NCBI RefSeq assembly: GCF_027853965.1 | Contig: NZ_JAQGLB010000004.1 | Span: 248,001-312,000 of the forward strand | Direction of reading: 5' to 3' | DNA length: 64,000 bases | DNA from: Saccharopolyspora indica | Lineage (GTDB): Bacteria; Actinomycetota; Actinomycetes; Mycobacteriales; Pseudonocardiaceae | Part shown: positions 42,203-50,435 of the stretch, in pieces | Numbering within the stretch: the first letter of the stretch is position 1 | How the letters are laid out: every line of letters starts with the position of its first letter | Made by a program: the position numbers and the translations under genes | Notes under the pieces: model-generated | What the model was told of the DNA's origin: nothing | The model's input: the letters and a program-made list of their open reading frames with translations, nothing else | The model's database searches: none

Positions 42203-42526
42203 ATGCAGTACCTGGTTTCGGTGATCGACGACAAGACGGCGTCCGCCACCGAGGACGAGATGGCTGCCGTCGGAGCGTTCAACGAGCGGCTCCAGGCCGA
42301 GGGGCACTGGGTCTTCGCCGGTGGGCTCAACGCGCCCAGCACGGCCACCGTCATCGAGCACCGGGACGGGGAGCCGATGTTCACCGACGGGCCCTTCCTG
42401 GAGTCGAAGGAGCACCTCGCCGGGTTCTGGGTCATCGAGGCCCCCGACCTCGACGTGGCGCTCCAGCTCGCCGCCGAGGGAGCCCGGTGCTGCAACCGGA
42501 AGGTCGAAGTGCGGCCGTTCCTGTGA
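42203..42526 (+). CDS. YCII/DGPF-domain protein
   Basis: A 107-aa ferredoxin-like dimeric protein. EPMFTDGPFLESKEHLAGFWVI contains the DGPF signature. These proteins are the standard genetic partner of ECF42-group sigma factors, one of which follows with a GTGA overlap. ATG at 42203 after GGAGGAGTTGAG. Its biochemical role is unknown. Confidence 0.92.
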   Translation: MQYLVSVIDDKTASATEDEMAAVGAFNERLQAEGHWVFAGGLNAPSTATVIEHRDGEPMFTDGPFLESKEHLAGFWVIEAPDLDVALQLAAEGARCCNRKVEVRPFL

Positions 42527-43737
42527 ACCCGGTCGAAGAGGCGCTCGCCCGCGCTCACCGCGAGGAGTGGGCGCGGGTGGTCGCCGTCCTGACCAAGCGC
42601 TTCGGTGATCTCGACATCGCCGAGGAAGCGGCGGCCGAGACGTTCGCGACGGCCGTCGAGCGGTGGGCGGCCGACGGCGTGCCGCCGAATCCCGGTGCCT
42701 GGCTGACCACCACCGCCGCCCGCAAGGCGATCGACCGGCTGCGGCGGGAGAGCAAGCGCGAGGGCAAGCACCGGGAGGCGCTGCTGATGCACGACGAGCC
42801 CGGGCCCGCCGGGGCCATCGGCGACGAGCGGCTCCGGTTGCTCTTCACCTGCTGCCACCCGGCGCTGGCGATGGAGGCCCGGGTCGCGCTGACGCTGCGC
42901 ATGGTCGGCGGGCTGACCGCTGCGGAGATCGCGAACGCGTTCCTGGTGCGGGAACCCGCCATGGGCAAGCGGATCACCCGCGCGAAGGACAAGATCAAGG
43001 CGGCTCGCATCCCGTACCGGATCCCGTCCGCCGAGGATCTCCCGAAACGCGTTTCCGGTGTGCTCGCAGTGCTCTTCCTCGTCTTCAACGAGGGCTACCT
43101 GGCGACCGGTTCCGGCACCGATCCCGTCCGCCAGGAGCTGACGGCCGAGGCGATCCGGTTGGCGCGGCTGGTCCGCGGCCTCCTGCCCGATGACGGTGAG
43201 GTGGCCGGGCTGCTGGCGCTCATGCTGCTCATCGAATCCCGCCGGGCCGCCCGGGTTTCGGCGACCGGCGAGCTGATCACGCTCGCCGAGCAGGATCGCG
43301 GTGCGTGGGACGCGGCTCTGATCGCCGAGGGACATCAGCTGGTGCGCGAGCGCCTGGCGACGGGAGCACCTCCCGGGCGCTACCAGGTCCTCGCCGCGAT
43401 CAACGCGGTGCACACCTCCGCCCGTGATGCCCGCGACACCGACTGGCGGCAGGTCGTCGCGCTCTACGACCAGCTCGTGCGCCTCGATCCTTCGCCGATC
43501 GTCGCGCTCAACCGGGCCATCGCGGTCGCCGAGGTCGACGGCCCGGAGGTGGCGCTGGCGGCCGTCGACCGGCTCGACCTGGCCGGTTATCACGCGTTCC
43601 ACGCGACTCGCGCCGACCTGCTGCGGAGGCTGGGGCTCGTGCGGGAAGCGCGCTCGGCGTACGGCGAAGCCATCGAGCTGGCGGGCAACACCGCCGAAAT
43701 CGCCTACCTGGCACGCCGCCGCGACCAGCTGGGGTAG
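42523..43737 (+). CDS. ECF42-group sigma factor with TPR-like C-terminal domain
   Basis: A 404-aa sigma factor. Sigma2 and sigma4 (FGDLDIAEEAAAETFATAVERW; GGLTAAEIANAFLVREPAMGKRITRAK) occupy the first 180 residues. A long helical C-terminal domain follows with ALFLVFNEGY-type and PGRYQVLAAINAVH motifs that mark ECF42. This domain is needed for activity in studied members and replaces an anti-sigma factor. The GTG at 42523 overlaps the YCII stop; a GTG at 42487 is possible but lies inside the YCII gene. I could not find a convincing TGTCGA-type target promoter upstream of the YCII gene. Confidence 0.93.
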   Translation: MNPVEEALARAHREEWARVVAVLTKRFGDLDIAEEAAAETFATAVERWAADGVPPNPGAWLTTTAARKAIDRLRRESKREGKHREALLMHDEPGPAGAIGDERLRLLFTCCHPALAMEARVALTLRMVGGLTAAEIANAFLVREPAMGKRITRAKDKIKAARIPYRIPSAEDLPKRVSGVLAVLFLVFNEGYLATGSGTDPVRQELTAEAIRLARLVRGLLPDDGEVAGLLALMLLIESRRAARVSATGELITLAEQDRGAWDAALIAEGHQLVRERLATGAPPGRYQVLAAINAVHTSARDARDTDWRQVVALYDQLVRLDPSPIVALNRAIAVAEVDGPEVALAAVDRLDLAGYHAFHATRADLLRRLGLVREARSAYGEAIELAGNTAEIAYLARRRDQLG

Positions 43738-43761
43738 CGCGGCGTGCCAGGAGGCGTTCGG

Positions 43762-44712
43762 TCAGGCCGAGGCGGCCGTGAGCGCCTGGAGCTCGGCGTC
43801 GGTCAGCTGCAGGTCGTGCAGGGCGAGCAGCGCGGGCAGCTGCTCGACCGTGCGGGCGGAGGCGATCGGCGCGACCACCGTGGGCTGCTGCGCGAGCCAG
43901 GCCAGCGCGACGGTCGCCAGCTCCGCGCAGCGAGCCGCCGCGACCTCCTCCAGCGCGGCGAGGACCCGCACCCCGCGTTCGGTGTCCGCGTAGCCACCGG
44001 CCAGGCCGGGCATGTCGCGCACGCTGTCGACGGTCTTGCCCGGGCGGTACTTGCCGGTCAGGAAGCCGGAGGCGAGCGCGAAGTACGGGACGCAGGCCAG
44101 CCCGCCGCGCTGCACGATCTCCTGCCGCTCGCCCTCGTAGGTGTCGCGCGAGACGAGGTTGTACTGCGGCTGGAGCGCGACGTAGCGGGCCAGGCCCTCG
44201 CGGTCGGAGAAGGCCAGCGAGGCGGCGAGCCGCTCGGGGCTGATGTTGGAGGCGGCGATGGCGCGGACCTTGCCCGCCTTCACCAGGCCGTCCAGCGCGG
44301 TGATGATGTCCTCGACCGGGACGGACTCGTCGTCGAAGTGCGTGTAGTAGAGGTCGATGCGGTCGGTGCCCAGCCGGCGCAGGGAATCCTCGGCGGCGGC
44401 CGCGATGTTCGCCGGTGCGAGCCCCTTGCGCTCGGGGTGGTCGCCGACCTTGGTCGCGACCACCACGTCGTCGCGGTTGCCGCGGTCGGCGAGCCACCTG
44501 CCGATGATGGCCTCGGACTGGCCCGCTTCGTTGCCGGGGAAGTGGTGCATGTACGAGTCGGCGGTGTCGACGAAGTTGCCGCCCGCTTCGCGGTAGGAGT
44601 CGAGCACCGCGAACGAGGTGGCTTCGTCGGCGGTCCAGCCGAACACGTTCCCGCCCAAGCACAACGGGGACACGGACAGGCCGGACGAGCCCAGTGGGCG
44701 AAGTGCGGTCAT
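43762..44712 (-). CDS. Aldo/keto reductase
   Basis: A 316-aa NADPH-dependent oxidoreductase. The catalytic tetrad is visible as Asp in FVDTAD, Tyr in DSYMHHF, Lys in VATKV and His in YYTHFD. The C-terminal PIASARTVEQL contacts the NADP phosphate. It resembles the actinobacterial members that act on aldehydes or sugars. The ATG at 44712 has no good ribosome site and may be leaderless. It lies 109 bp downstream of the lipoprotein gene on the same strand. Confidence 0.92.
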   Translation of the reverse strand: MTALRPLGSSGLSVSPLCLGGNVFGWTADEATSFAVLDSYREAGGNFVDTADSYMHHFPGNEAGQSEAIIGRWLADRGNRDDVVVATKVGDHPERKGLAPANIAAAAEDSLRRLGTDRIDLYYTHFDDESVPVEDIITALDGLVKAGKVRAIAASNISPERLAASLAFSDREGLARYVALQPQYNLVSRDTYEGERQEIVQRGGLACVPYFALASGFLTGKYRPGKTVDSVRDMPGLAGGYADTERGVRVLAALEEVAAARCAELATVALAWLAQQPTVVAPIASARTVEQLPALLALHDLQLTDAELQALTAASA

Positions 44713-44821
44713 GGTTGATTGAACCACGGCTCGCGCGGTCGCCGAGGCGGCAGATCGCCCGTTCGCCCGGGAGCCCGTTCGGCGGCAGCGCGATGGGTCC
44801 AGAGCGGACGCGCTCGCGCGA

Positions 44822-45304
44822 TCAGGGGATGTCGCAGATCTTGTTGCGGTAGGTGGCGCCGACCGCGATGACGTCGACACCGGTGCCGGCGACCGGGTGG
44901 CCGTCGGCGACCAGCGCGGCGATCGCCGTGCACGCCACCTGGTTGATCCGGGCGGGAACGTTGTCGGGCAGCGGCGCGGGCACGTGCACCGCCACCGGTG
45001 TCGCGGTGGTGTCGACGGTGGGGACGACCGGCTCGCCGGGCAGCAGCGAGGAGAAGCCCGCCGCCGCTTCTTCCGGGGTGGGGCCCTGGAAGAGCGCCGC
45101 GAGGGTGCTCTGCGGTGTCACCTCCGGGATGCTGCTGCGCTGCACCGCTTCCAGCCTGCCGTCGTGGAGGAAGTACAGGCTCATCCGGTTGCCGCCGAAC
45201 TTGTACATGGACGGGGCGCTCCCGGCGTCGACGACGGAGGTGGGCTGGATGCCGCACCCGGCGACCAGCAGCAGGGCGGTGGCGATGAGGAGGCGTCTGG
45301 TCAC
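44822..45304 (-). CDS. GerMN-type lipoprotein linked to the histidine kinase
   Basis: A 160-aa lipoprotein. The signal LLIATALLLVAGC contains the lipobox (LVAGC), with lipidation at the Cys. The mature part resembles sporulation/germination (GerMN)-like domains found in lipoproteins beside actinobacterial two-component systems (LYFLHDGRLEAVQRSSIPEVTPQSTLAALFQGPTPEEAAAGFSS region). The GTG at 45304 overlaps the kinase stop (GTGA), showing coupling. It probably senses or modulates at the outer face of the membrane for the kinase; that is inference from the MtrB-LpqB and Cse-type parallels. Confidence 0.86.
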   Translation of the reverse strand: MTRRLLIATALLLVAGCGIQPTSVVDAGSAPSMYKFGGNRMSLYFLHDGRLEAVQRSSIPEVTPQSTLAALFQGPTPEEAAAGFSSLLPGEPVVPTVDTTATPVAVHVPAPLPDNVPARINQVACTAIAALVADGHPVAGTGVDVIAVGATYRNKICDIP

Positions 45305-46737
45305 GGCTGCTCCCGGGGCAGGGTGAGGGTGAACCGCGCGCCGCTGCCGGTGTTGGCGGCGGTGATGTCGCCGCCGTGCAGCCGCGCGTTCTCGCGGGCG
45401 ATGGCCAGGCCCAGACCGCTGCCCTCGGAGCGGGTGCGGGCCGAATCTGCCTTGGTGAACCGGTCGAACACGTGCGGCAGCACCTCGTCGCGGATGCCGG
45501 GGCCGTGGTCGGTCACGGTCAGCACGACGGTCCGCGCATCCGCGGTGAGCGCGACCAGGACCGGTGGGTTCCCGTGGCGCAGGGCGTTGCTGACGAGGTT
45601 GGCGACGACGACGTCGAGCCGCCGGGGATCCAGCGTCGCGGTGGTGCCGGGTGCGAGGTCCAGGACGATGCTCTCGTGCCCGTTCCAGCCGCGGGCGGTG
45701 AGCGTGCCGGTGATCGCCGTGGCGACGTCCAGCTCCTCCAGCCGGAGTTCGGCGCGACCGGCGTCGAAGCGCGAGATCTCGGCGAGGTCCTGCACGAGCC
45801 GGGTGAGCCTGCGGGTTTCGCTCGACACCAGGCGCGCGGCGGTGGCGGTGTCCTGCGGCAGCTGCTCGGCGTCCTCGTCGAGCACGTCGGTCACGGCGTT
45901 CATCGCGGCCAGGGGCGTGCGCAGCTCGTGGGACATGTCGGCGACGAACCGGCGCGCGTCGGCTTCCATCGCGCGCAACGACGCCACGGTCCGCTCCAGT
46001 TCGGAGGCGGTGTGGTTGAAGGTCGTGACGAGTTCGGCCAGTTCGTCGTTGCCTTCGACGGGCAGCCGGACGTCCAGCTGCCCGTCGCCGAGCTCGCGGG
46101 CTGCGGTGTTCAGGGCGCGCACGGGCCGCAGCACCTGGCTGGCGGCCAGCAGCGCCAGCAGCACCGCGAGCGGCAGCACCACCAGGGTGACCTGCCACGC
46201 CTGATCCGCGAGTTCGCCGATGGCCTCTTCCTGCTGCCACAGGGACATCGCCGCGTAGACCTCGATGCGGGTGTCCGGGCTGTCCGGGAGTTCGGATCCC
46301 CGCACGGCGGTGCCCATCACCAGGTGGGGAACGCCCCGGTCGTCCATGATGCGCTGGAACTGGATTCCGCGGCCCTCGGCGACTTCCCGCCGCATCTCGT
46401 CGGACAGCAGCTCCGGCCGGAACCCGTGCCGGGAGCGCAGTTCGCCGTAGTACGCGATGGAGTTGCCGTCGTTGACGTTCTCCGCCAACGCGTTCAGCTG
46501 CGCCTTGTCCGGCGGCGCCGTCAGCTGCGGCAGGTACGCGGTGATCTGGTCGCGCATCTGCTCCATCGCCGGGTCCTGCGCTGCCGACAGGATCGTGTTG
46601 CGCGCCGACACGTAGCTCGCGCCGGAGGCCGCGCCCGCGCCGACCACCGTCATCACCGCGAAGGCGAGCACGAGGCGCGGCCGCAGCCCGGACAGCAGCG
46701 CCCGCACCCGCTTCACCGGCGGGCGCTGCTCAGCCAT
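45301..46737 (-). CDS. Sensor histidine kinase without an adjacent response regulator
   Basis: A 478-aa membrane kinase. Transmembrane helices are at about residues 20-42 and 181-203, enclosing a 138-residue extracytoplasmic sensor. HAMP is at about 200-253, the phosphoacceptor His270 in DMSHELRTPLAAM, and the ATPase has NLVSNALRHG (N box), DHGPGIRDE (G1) and GSGLGLAIA (G2). ATG at 46737 after AGGGA. Normally a response regulator gene would lie immediately upstream, but the next gene upstream, 93 bp away, is an NmrA-like protein and no receiver domain is encoded anywhere in the window. Confidence 0.93.
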   Translation of the reverse strand: MAEQRPPVKRVRALLSGLRPRLVLAFAVMTVVGAGAASGASYVSARNTILSAAQDPAMEQMRDQITAYLPQLTAPPDKAQLNALAENVNDGNSIAYYGELRSRHGFRPELLSDEMRREVAEGRGIQFQRIMDDRGVPHLVMGTAVRGSELPDSPDTRIEVYAAMSLWQQEEAIGELADQAWQVTLVVLPLAVLLALLAASQVLRPVRALNTAARELGDGQLDVRLPVEGNDELAELVTTFNHTASELERTVASLRAMEADARRFVADMSHELRTPLAAMNAVTDVLDEDAEQLPQDTATAARLVSSETRRLTRLVQDLAEISRFDAGRAELRLEELDVATAITGTLTARGWNGHESIVLDLAPGTTATLDPRRLDVVVANLVSNALRHGNPPVLVALTADARTVVLTVTDHGPGIRDEVLPHVFDRFTKADSARTRSEGSGLGLAIARENARLHGGDITAANTGSGARFTLTLPREQP

Positions 46738-46830
46738 CGTGTTTTCCCTGCTCCGCCATGGCCGTCATTGTTCCGAGCGGATGCGCGCGCCAGCGGCGAG
46801 CCACCGGTTTTGTAGCAGAACCATGACACT

Positions 46831-47739
46831 TCAGGCCCGCATGTGCTCCCGGGCCCAGTCCTCGAAACCGGTGAGCGGGATGCCGAGGTCCCCGGCGTAC
46901 TCCGGGCGTCCCGGTTGGCCCGCCGCGTTGAGCCACTCGTGCCCGGCGCCCACGGGCGGCATTCCGGCGGCGACGGCCTGCTCCTCGGTCATGTCGGGCG
47001 CGGACAGCCGGGTTCCGAGCACGCGGGAGAGGACCTCGGCGACCTCCCGCATCGACAGGACCTCGCTCGCCAGCTCGAGCTCGACCCGGTCGAACCGCTC
47101 CGGCTCGGCGATGGCCGCCGCGGCCGCCGCGCCGATGTCGTCCACCGCGACCAGGGACAGCCGCGTTGCGGGCTTGATGACGCTGACCAGGCCGCCCTCG
47201 ATGCCGCGCGGGAACAGGAACGCGGCGGCGGGCAGGAAGTTCTCCATGAAGAAGCCCGGTTTGAGCAGGGTCCAGCGCGGAAAACCGGCTTCGCGGAGGC
47301 GGTCCTGGAGCGCGGCCTTGGTGTTCATGGCGTGCTCCAGCATCTCCCAGCGGCCGTCGGCCCAGCCGGGGGTTTCGGTGTGCTGGCCGGCGCCGGAGAC
47401 CGAGGTGTGCACGAACTGCGGAACCCCGGCGGCCAGCGCGGCCTCGATGAGGTTGACGCCCTGGGCCAGCTCACCGTCGAAGTCGGGGCCGTCGGCGGTG
47501 AAAGCGGGCATCTGCACGGAGAAGACCGCGCGGACGCCCTCGACGGCGCGGAGCACGGAATCGCGGTCGTTCAGGTCGCCCCGGACGAGTTCGGCGCCGA
47601 GCGCTTCGACGGCCGCGGCCTTGTCGTTCGCCGGGTCGCGGACCAGGGCGCGGACGGGAACGCCCGCGGCGAGCAGGGCGCGCGCAGTGGCGCCGCCTTG
47701 CTTGCCGGTGGCGCCGGTGACCAGGACGGGTGCGGGCAT
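46831..47739 (-). CDS. NmrA-like NAD(P)-binding protein
   Basis: A 302-aa atypical short-chain dehydrogenase of the NmrA/quinone-reductase-like group. The Rossmann motif is VTGATGKQGG (7-16), ALVRDP after strand 2, and FVHTSVSGAGQH in place of the classical Tyr-Lys site. ATG at 47739 with CAGGAGG upstream. It is divergent from a TetR regulator with two operators in the gap. It may act as a redox sensor or reductase. Confidence 0.9.
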   Translation of the reverse strand: MPAPVLVTGATGKQGGATARALLAAGVPVRALVRDPANDKAAAVEALGAELVRGDLNDRDSVLRAVEGVRAVFSVQMPAFTADGPDFDGELAQGVNLIEAALAAGVPQFVHTSVSGAGQHTETPGWADGRWEMLEHAMNTKAALQDRLREAGFPRWTLLKPGFFMENFLPAAAFLFPRGIEGGLVSVIKPATRLSLVAVDDIGAAAAAAIAEPERFDRVELELASEVLSMREVAEVLSRVLGTRLSAPDMTEEQAVAAGMPPVGAGHEWLNAAGQPGRPEYAGDLGIPLTGFEDWAREHMRA

Positions 47740-47761
47740 GGGGTGCCTCCTGAGAATAAGT

Positions 47762-47808
47762 GGCGGGGTCCGCCGTTTCTGCTCGGGTACGATATGGCGG
47801 ACCCCGCC
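47762..47808. promoter_or_regulatory. Paired TetR operators
   Basis: GGCGGGGTCCGCC (47762-47774) and its reverse complement GGCGGACCCCGCC (47796-47808) are each nearly palindromic (GGCGG-N3-CCGCC) and also form a large inverted repeat together. A TACGAT -10 (47788-47793) for the TetR gene lies between them. Confidence 0.82.
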
Positions 47809-47834
47809 GTTTAGCAAGTCCCGGAGGTGACGCG

Positions 47835-48389
47835 ATGGCGCAGCGCGCCGACGCCCAGCGCAACTACGCGCGGATCCTCGCGGTGGCGGAGCAGGAGGTC
47901 GCCGCGCACGGCCCGGACGCCTCGCTGGAGCAGATCGCCCGCGTCGCGGGAGTCGGCTCGGCCACGGTGCGCAGGCACTTCCCCACTCGGCAGGCGTTGC
48001 TGGAGGCGGTCTCCCGGGAGCGGATCGAGGCGCTGCGCCTCCGCGCCGAGACCCTGGCCGGCGAGAACAGCAGCCGCGATGCGCTGCTGAAGTGGCTGGG
48101 CGAACTCGTCGCCTACTGCGTCTCCGCGCGAGGTCTGGCGGCCGCGCTGGCCTACGACGATTCCGAGGACCCCACGCAGAACGGCTGCGCGGCCGCGCTG
48201 GAAGAGGCGGCAGGCGACCTGCTGGTCCGCGCGGCGCGGGACGGTGCGGTGACGGCCGACGTCACGGTCGCGGACCTGCTCTCGCTGGCCGTCGGCATCG
48301 CCCTGGTCACCCAGCACTCGCCCGAGCCGGCAGCCCGGGCGGACCGGCTGTTCCAGCTGGTCGTGGCGGGCGTCAGCCCGCGGGGCTGA
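47835..48389 (+). CDS. TetR-family regulator
   Basis: A 184-aa repressor with the HTH at about residues 8-55 (NYARILAVAEQEVAAHGPDASLEQIARVAGVGSATVRRHFPTR region) and the ligand domain common among regulators of NmrA-type genes. The ATG at 47835 follows GGAGGTGACGCG. It probably represses itself and the divergent NmrA-like gene. The 3' end overlaps the convergent MerR gene by 17 bp. Confidence 0.9.
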   Translation: MAQRADAQRNYARILAVAEQEVAAHGPDASLEQIARVAGVGSATVRRHFPTRQALLEAVSRERIEALRLRAETLAGENSSRDALLKWLGELVAYCVSARGLAAALAYDDSEDPTQNGCAAALEEAAGDLLVRAARDGAVTADVTVADLLSLAVGIALVTQHSPEPAARADRLFQLVVAGVSPRG

Positions 48390-49065
48390 GCATGGTCAGG
48401 TAGGTGTCGAGCTGGCCCGCGCCGGCGAGGAGGCCGCGGCTGCGCGCGGTCAGGCGGGCCTGCCAGGAGTCGAGGAAGGCGGCCAGCGCGTCGGCTCCGC
48501 CCGCCTCGCGCAGCGAGTCGACGAACTTCGCGACCTGGGTCAGCGGATAGCCGCCTCGGCGCAGTTGACGTGCGATTTCGGCGTCGCGCACGCAATCCGG
48601 CCGGTACTCGCGGTAGCCCGTCGCCCGGTCGCGCTCCGGGCGCAGGATGCCGTGCGTCTCCCAGGTGCGCAGCGTGGCCGGGTGCACGCCGATCCGGCGC
48701 GCGAGTTCGCCGACGGTCAGCGGCGGGCCGGTGACCGCCGTGGTGCTGGACAGGCTGCTCAGCGCCGTGGCGACCTCGGCGCGGGTGTCGCGCTCGGCGA
48801 GCAGCGCGACGTGCGCGGCGTCGATGAGCCGGTAGGCGGACTCGGTGTCACCGCGGTTGCTCGCCCGCATGATCTCCACGGCCTGCTGGTGCCCGTGGCC
48901 TCCGCGCAACGCGAGGAAGGCGCGCAAGGCCTGCGCGTGCAGGGGCGTGTAGCGGCGGTATCCGGTCTCGCTGCGCTCGGTCGGCGGGAGGACGCCCGCC
49001 TCGTCGTAGTTGCGGACGGCCTGGGCGGACAGCCCGTGCTCCCGGGCGAGGTCGATCGGTCGCAC
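48373..49065 (-). CDS. Double-MerR transcriptional regulator
   Basis: A 230-aa protein with two MerR-type DNA-binding heads in tandem: residues 1-70 (IDLAREHGLSAQAVRNYDEAGVLPP...ETGYRRY) and about 115-180 (LTVGELARRIGVHPATLRTWETHGILRP...ATGYREY). Such proteins (TioE-like) can bind as pseudo-dimers. The GTG at 49065 has GGAGG 5 nt upstream. It is divergent from the erythromycin-esterase-like gene, and the gap carries overlapping dyads (49107-49138). It probably responds to the compound that enzyme acts on. Confidence 0.88.
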   Translation of the reverse strand: MRPIDLAREHGLSAQAVRNYDEAGVLPPTERSETGYRRYTPLHAQALRAFLALRGGHGHQQAVEIMRASNRGDTESAYRLIDAAHVALLAERDTRAEVATALSSLSSTTAVTGPPLTVGELARRIGVHPATLRTWETHGILRPERDRATGYREYRPDCVRDAEIARQLRRGGYPLTQVAKFVDSLREAGGADALAAFLDSWQARLTARSRGLLAGAGQLDTYLTMLSPAG

Positions 49066-49106
49066 GCAGACCTCCGATTGAGGCTTTGAACATCGACTAC
49101 CAGGTG

Positions 49107-49138
49107 GAATCGGTCGAAGTTTCACCCGATTCTTCAAC
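49107..49138. promoter_or_regulatory. Overlapping dyads between double-MerR and esterase genes
   Basis: GAATCGG (49107-49113) pairs with CCGATTC (49126-49132) exactly, and GTCGAAG (49113-49119) with CTTCAAC (49132-49138) with one mismatch. The two dyads interlock in the divergent promoter, giving a possible site for the double-headed MerR protein. Confidence 0.6.
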
Positions 49139-49178
49139 GATAGCGTCGAAGGGAGTGCGAATCCGAGAAGGAGTGCTC

Positions 49179-50366
49179 ATGTCCATTGCCGAGATCGCCC
49201 GCCAGCTCGACGACCTGGGCGGCGCCGTCGACGACCTGCTCGCCGCCCGGCCCGAACCGCCGGTCCTGCTCGGGCTCGGCGAACCCACGCACGGCATCGA
49301 GGCGTTCCCGCTGCTGCGCAACGAACTCCTGCCCGTGCTCGTCGAGCGCGGCTACCGCTCGATCGCCTTGGAGACGGACTTCCACGCCGCGTCCGTCGTC
49401 GACGACTACGTGGCCGGGAAACCGGCGGACCTCGACCAAGTGCTGGAAACCGGGTTCAGCCACCGGTTCGGCGCGGTGCCGGGAAACCGCGAGCTCGTCG
49501 AATGGCTCCGGGCCCACAACGCCGAGCGCGAACCGCAGGACCGGGTCCGCTTCCACGGCTTCGACGGGCCGATGGAGATGACCGGTGCGCCCAGCCCGCG
49601 GCACGCGCTGACCTCGGTCATCGACTACCTGCCCGCCGCGCTGGAGGTCCCGGACGTCGACGCGCTGCTCGGCGACGACGCGGACTGGACGAACGAAGCG
49701 GCCATGTTCGACCCGGCAGCGTCCATCGGAGGCTCCGACCGCGCTCGAGCGCTGCGCATCGTCGCCGACGACCTCGCCAGCGCCCTGCGCCGCGCGGCAC
49801 CGGGCCTGCGCCGCCAGAACCCGGACGCCCACGACCGAGCCACCGCGCACGCGCGCACGGCCCTGGGCCTGCTGCGCTACCACGCGGCCATGGCCAGCCC
49901 ATCGCCCGACCGGATCGCGACCTTGCTCAGCCTGCGCGCCGAGATGATGGCCGAGAACCTGCTCGCGATCGTCGCCCGGGAACAGCGCCGCGGACCGACC
50001 CTGGTGTTCGCGCACAACGCGCACCTCCAGCGCACGAAGTCCGACATGCAGTTCGCCGGGGACGACGTGAGCTGGGACGACGCGGGCGCGCTCGTCGAAA
50101 TCGCCCTCGGCGAGCGCTACGTGTTCCTGGCGGCCGACGCCGATCCCCGCAGCGCGCCGGGCACCCTCCAGGGCGAGCTGGCCGAAGCGACCACCCGCCG
50201 CGCCCTGTTCCCGGCACCGGCCCTGCGCGCGGCGCTGCCCCCGTCGACCCGCGCGGGCGAACCGGTGGTCCCCGGCCACCTGCCCCTGAAACCGGAACAG
50301 CTGGCGGGCGCCGACGCGGTCGTCTTCATCGCCGACACCGACGGGAAGCAGCACCAGTTCTGGTGA
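49179..50366 (+). CDS. Erythromycin esterase-like protein
   Basis: A 395-aa protein of the Ere family, enzymes that open macrolide lactones or hydrolyse related esters. The active-site His lies in GLGEPTHGIEAF near residue 38; further family segments are IALETDFHAA (Glu near residue 67), HNAHLQR (His/Asn) and LGERYVFLAADAD. The ATG at 49179 follows AGAAGGAG. Divergent to a MerR-type sensor, it may be inducible. Many family members do not confer macrolide resistance, so the substrate is open. Confidence 0.88.
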   Translation: MSIAEIARQLDDLGGAVDDLLAARPEPPVLLGLGEPTHGIEAFPLLRNELLPVLVERGYRSIALETDFHAASVVDDYVAGKPADLDQVLETGFSHRFGAVPGNRELVEWLRAHNAEREPQDRVRFHGFDGPMEMTGAPSPRHALTSVIDYLPAALEVPDVDALLGDDADWTNEAAMFDPAASIGGSDRARALRIVADDLASALRRAAPGLRRQNPDAHDRATAHARTALGLLRYHAAMASPSPDRIATLLSLRAEMMAENLLAIVAREQRRGPTLVFAHNAHLQRTKSDMQFAGDDVSWDDAGALVEIALGERYVFLAADADPRSAPGTLQGELAEATTRRALFPAPALRAALPPSTRAGEPVVPGHLPLKPEQLAGADAVVFIADTDGKQHQFW

Positions 50367-50435
50367 GCGCGCCGTGTCCGGATGTGACAGCCGATCGTCA
50401 TTGAGGACATCGGCGGCAGCGGTGAACATGGAGGC

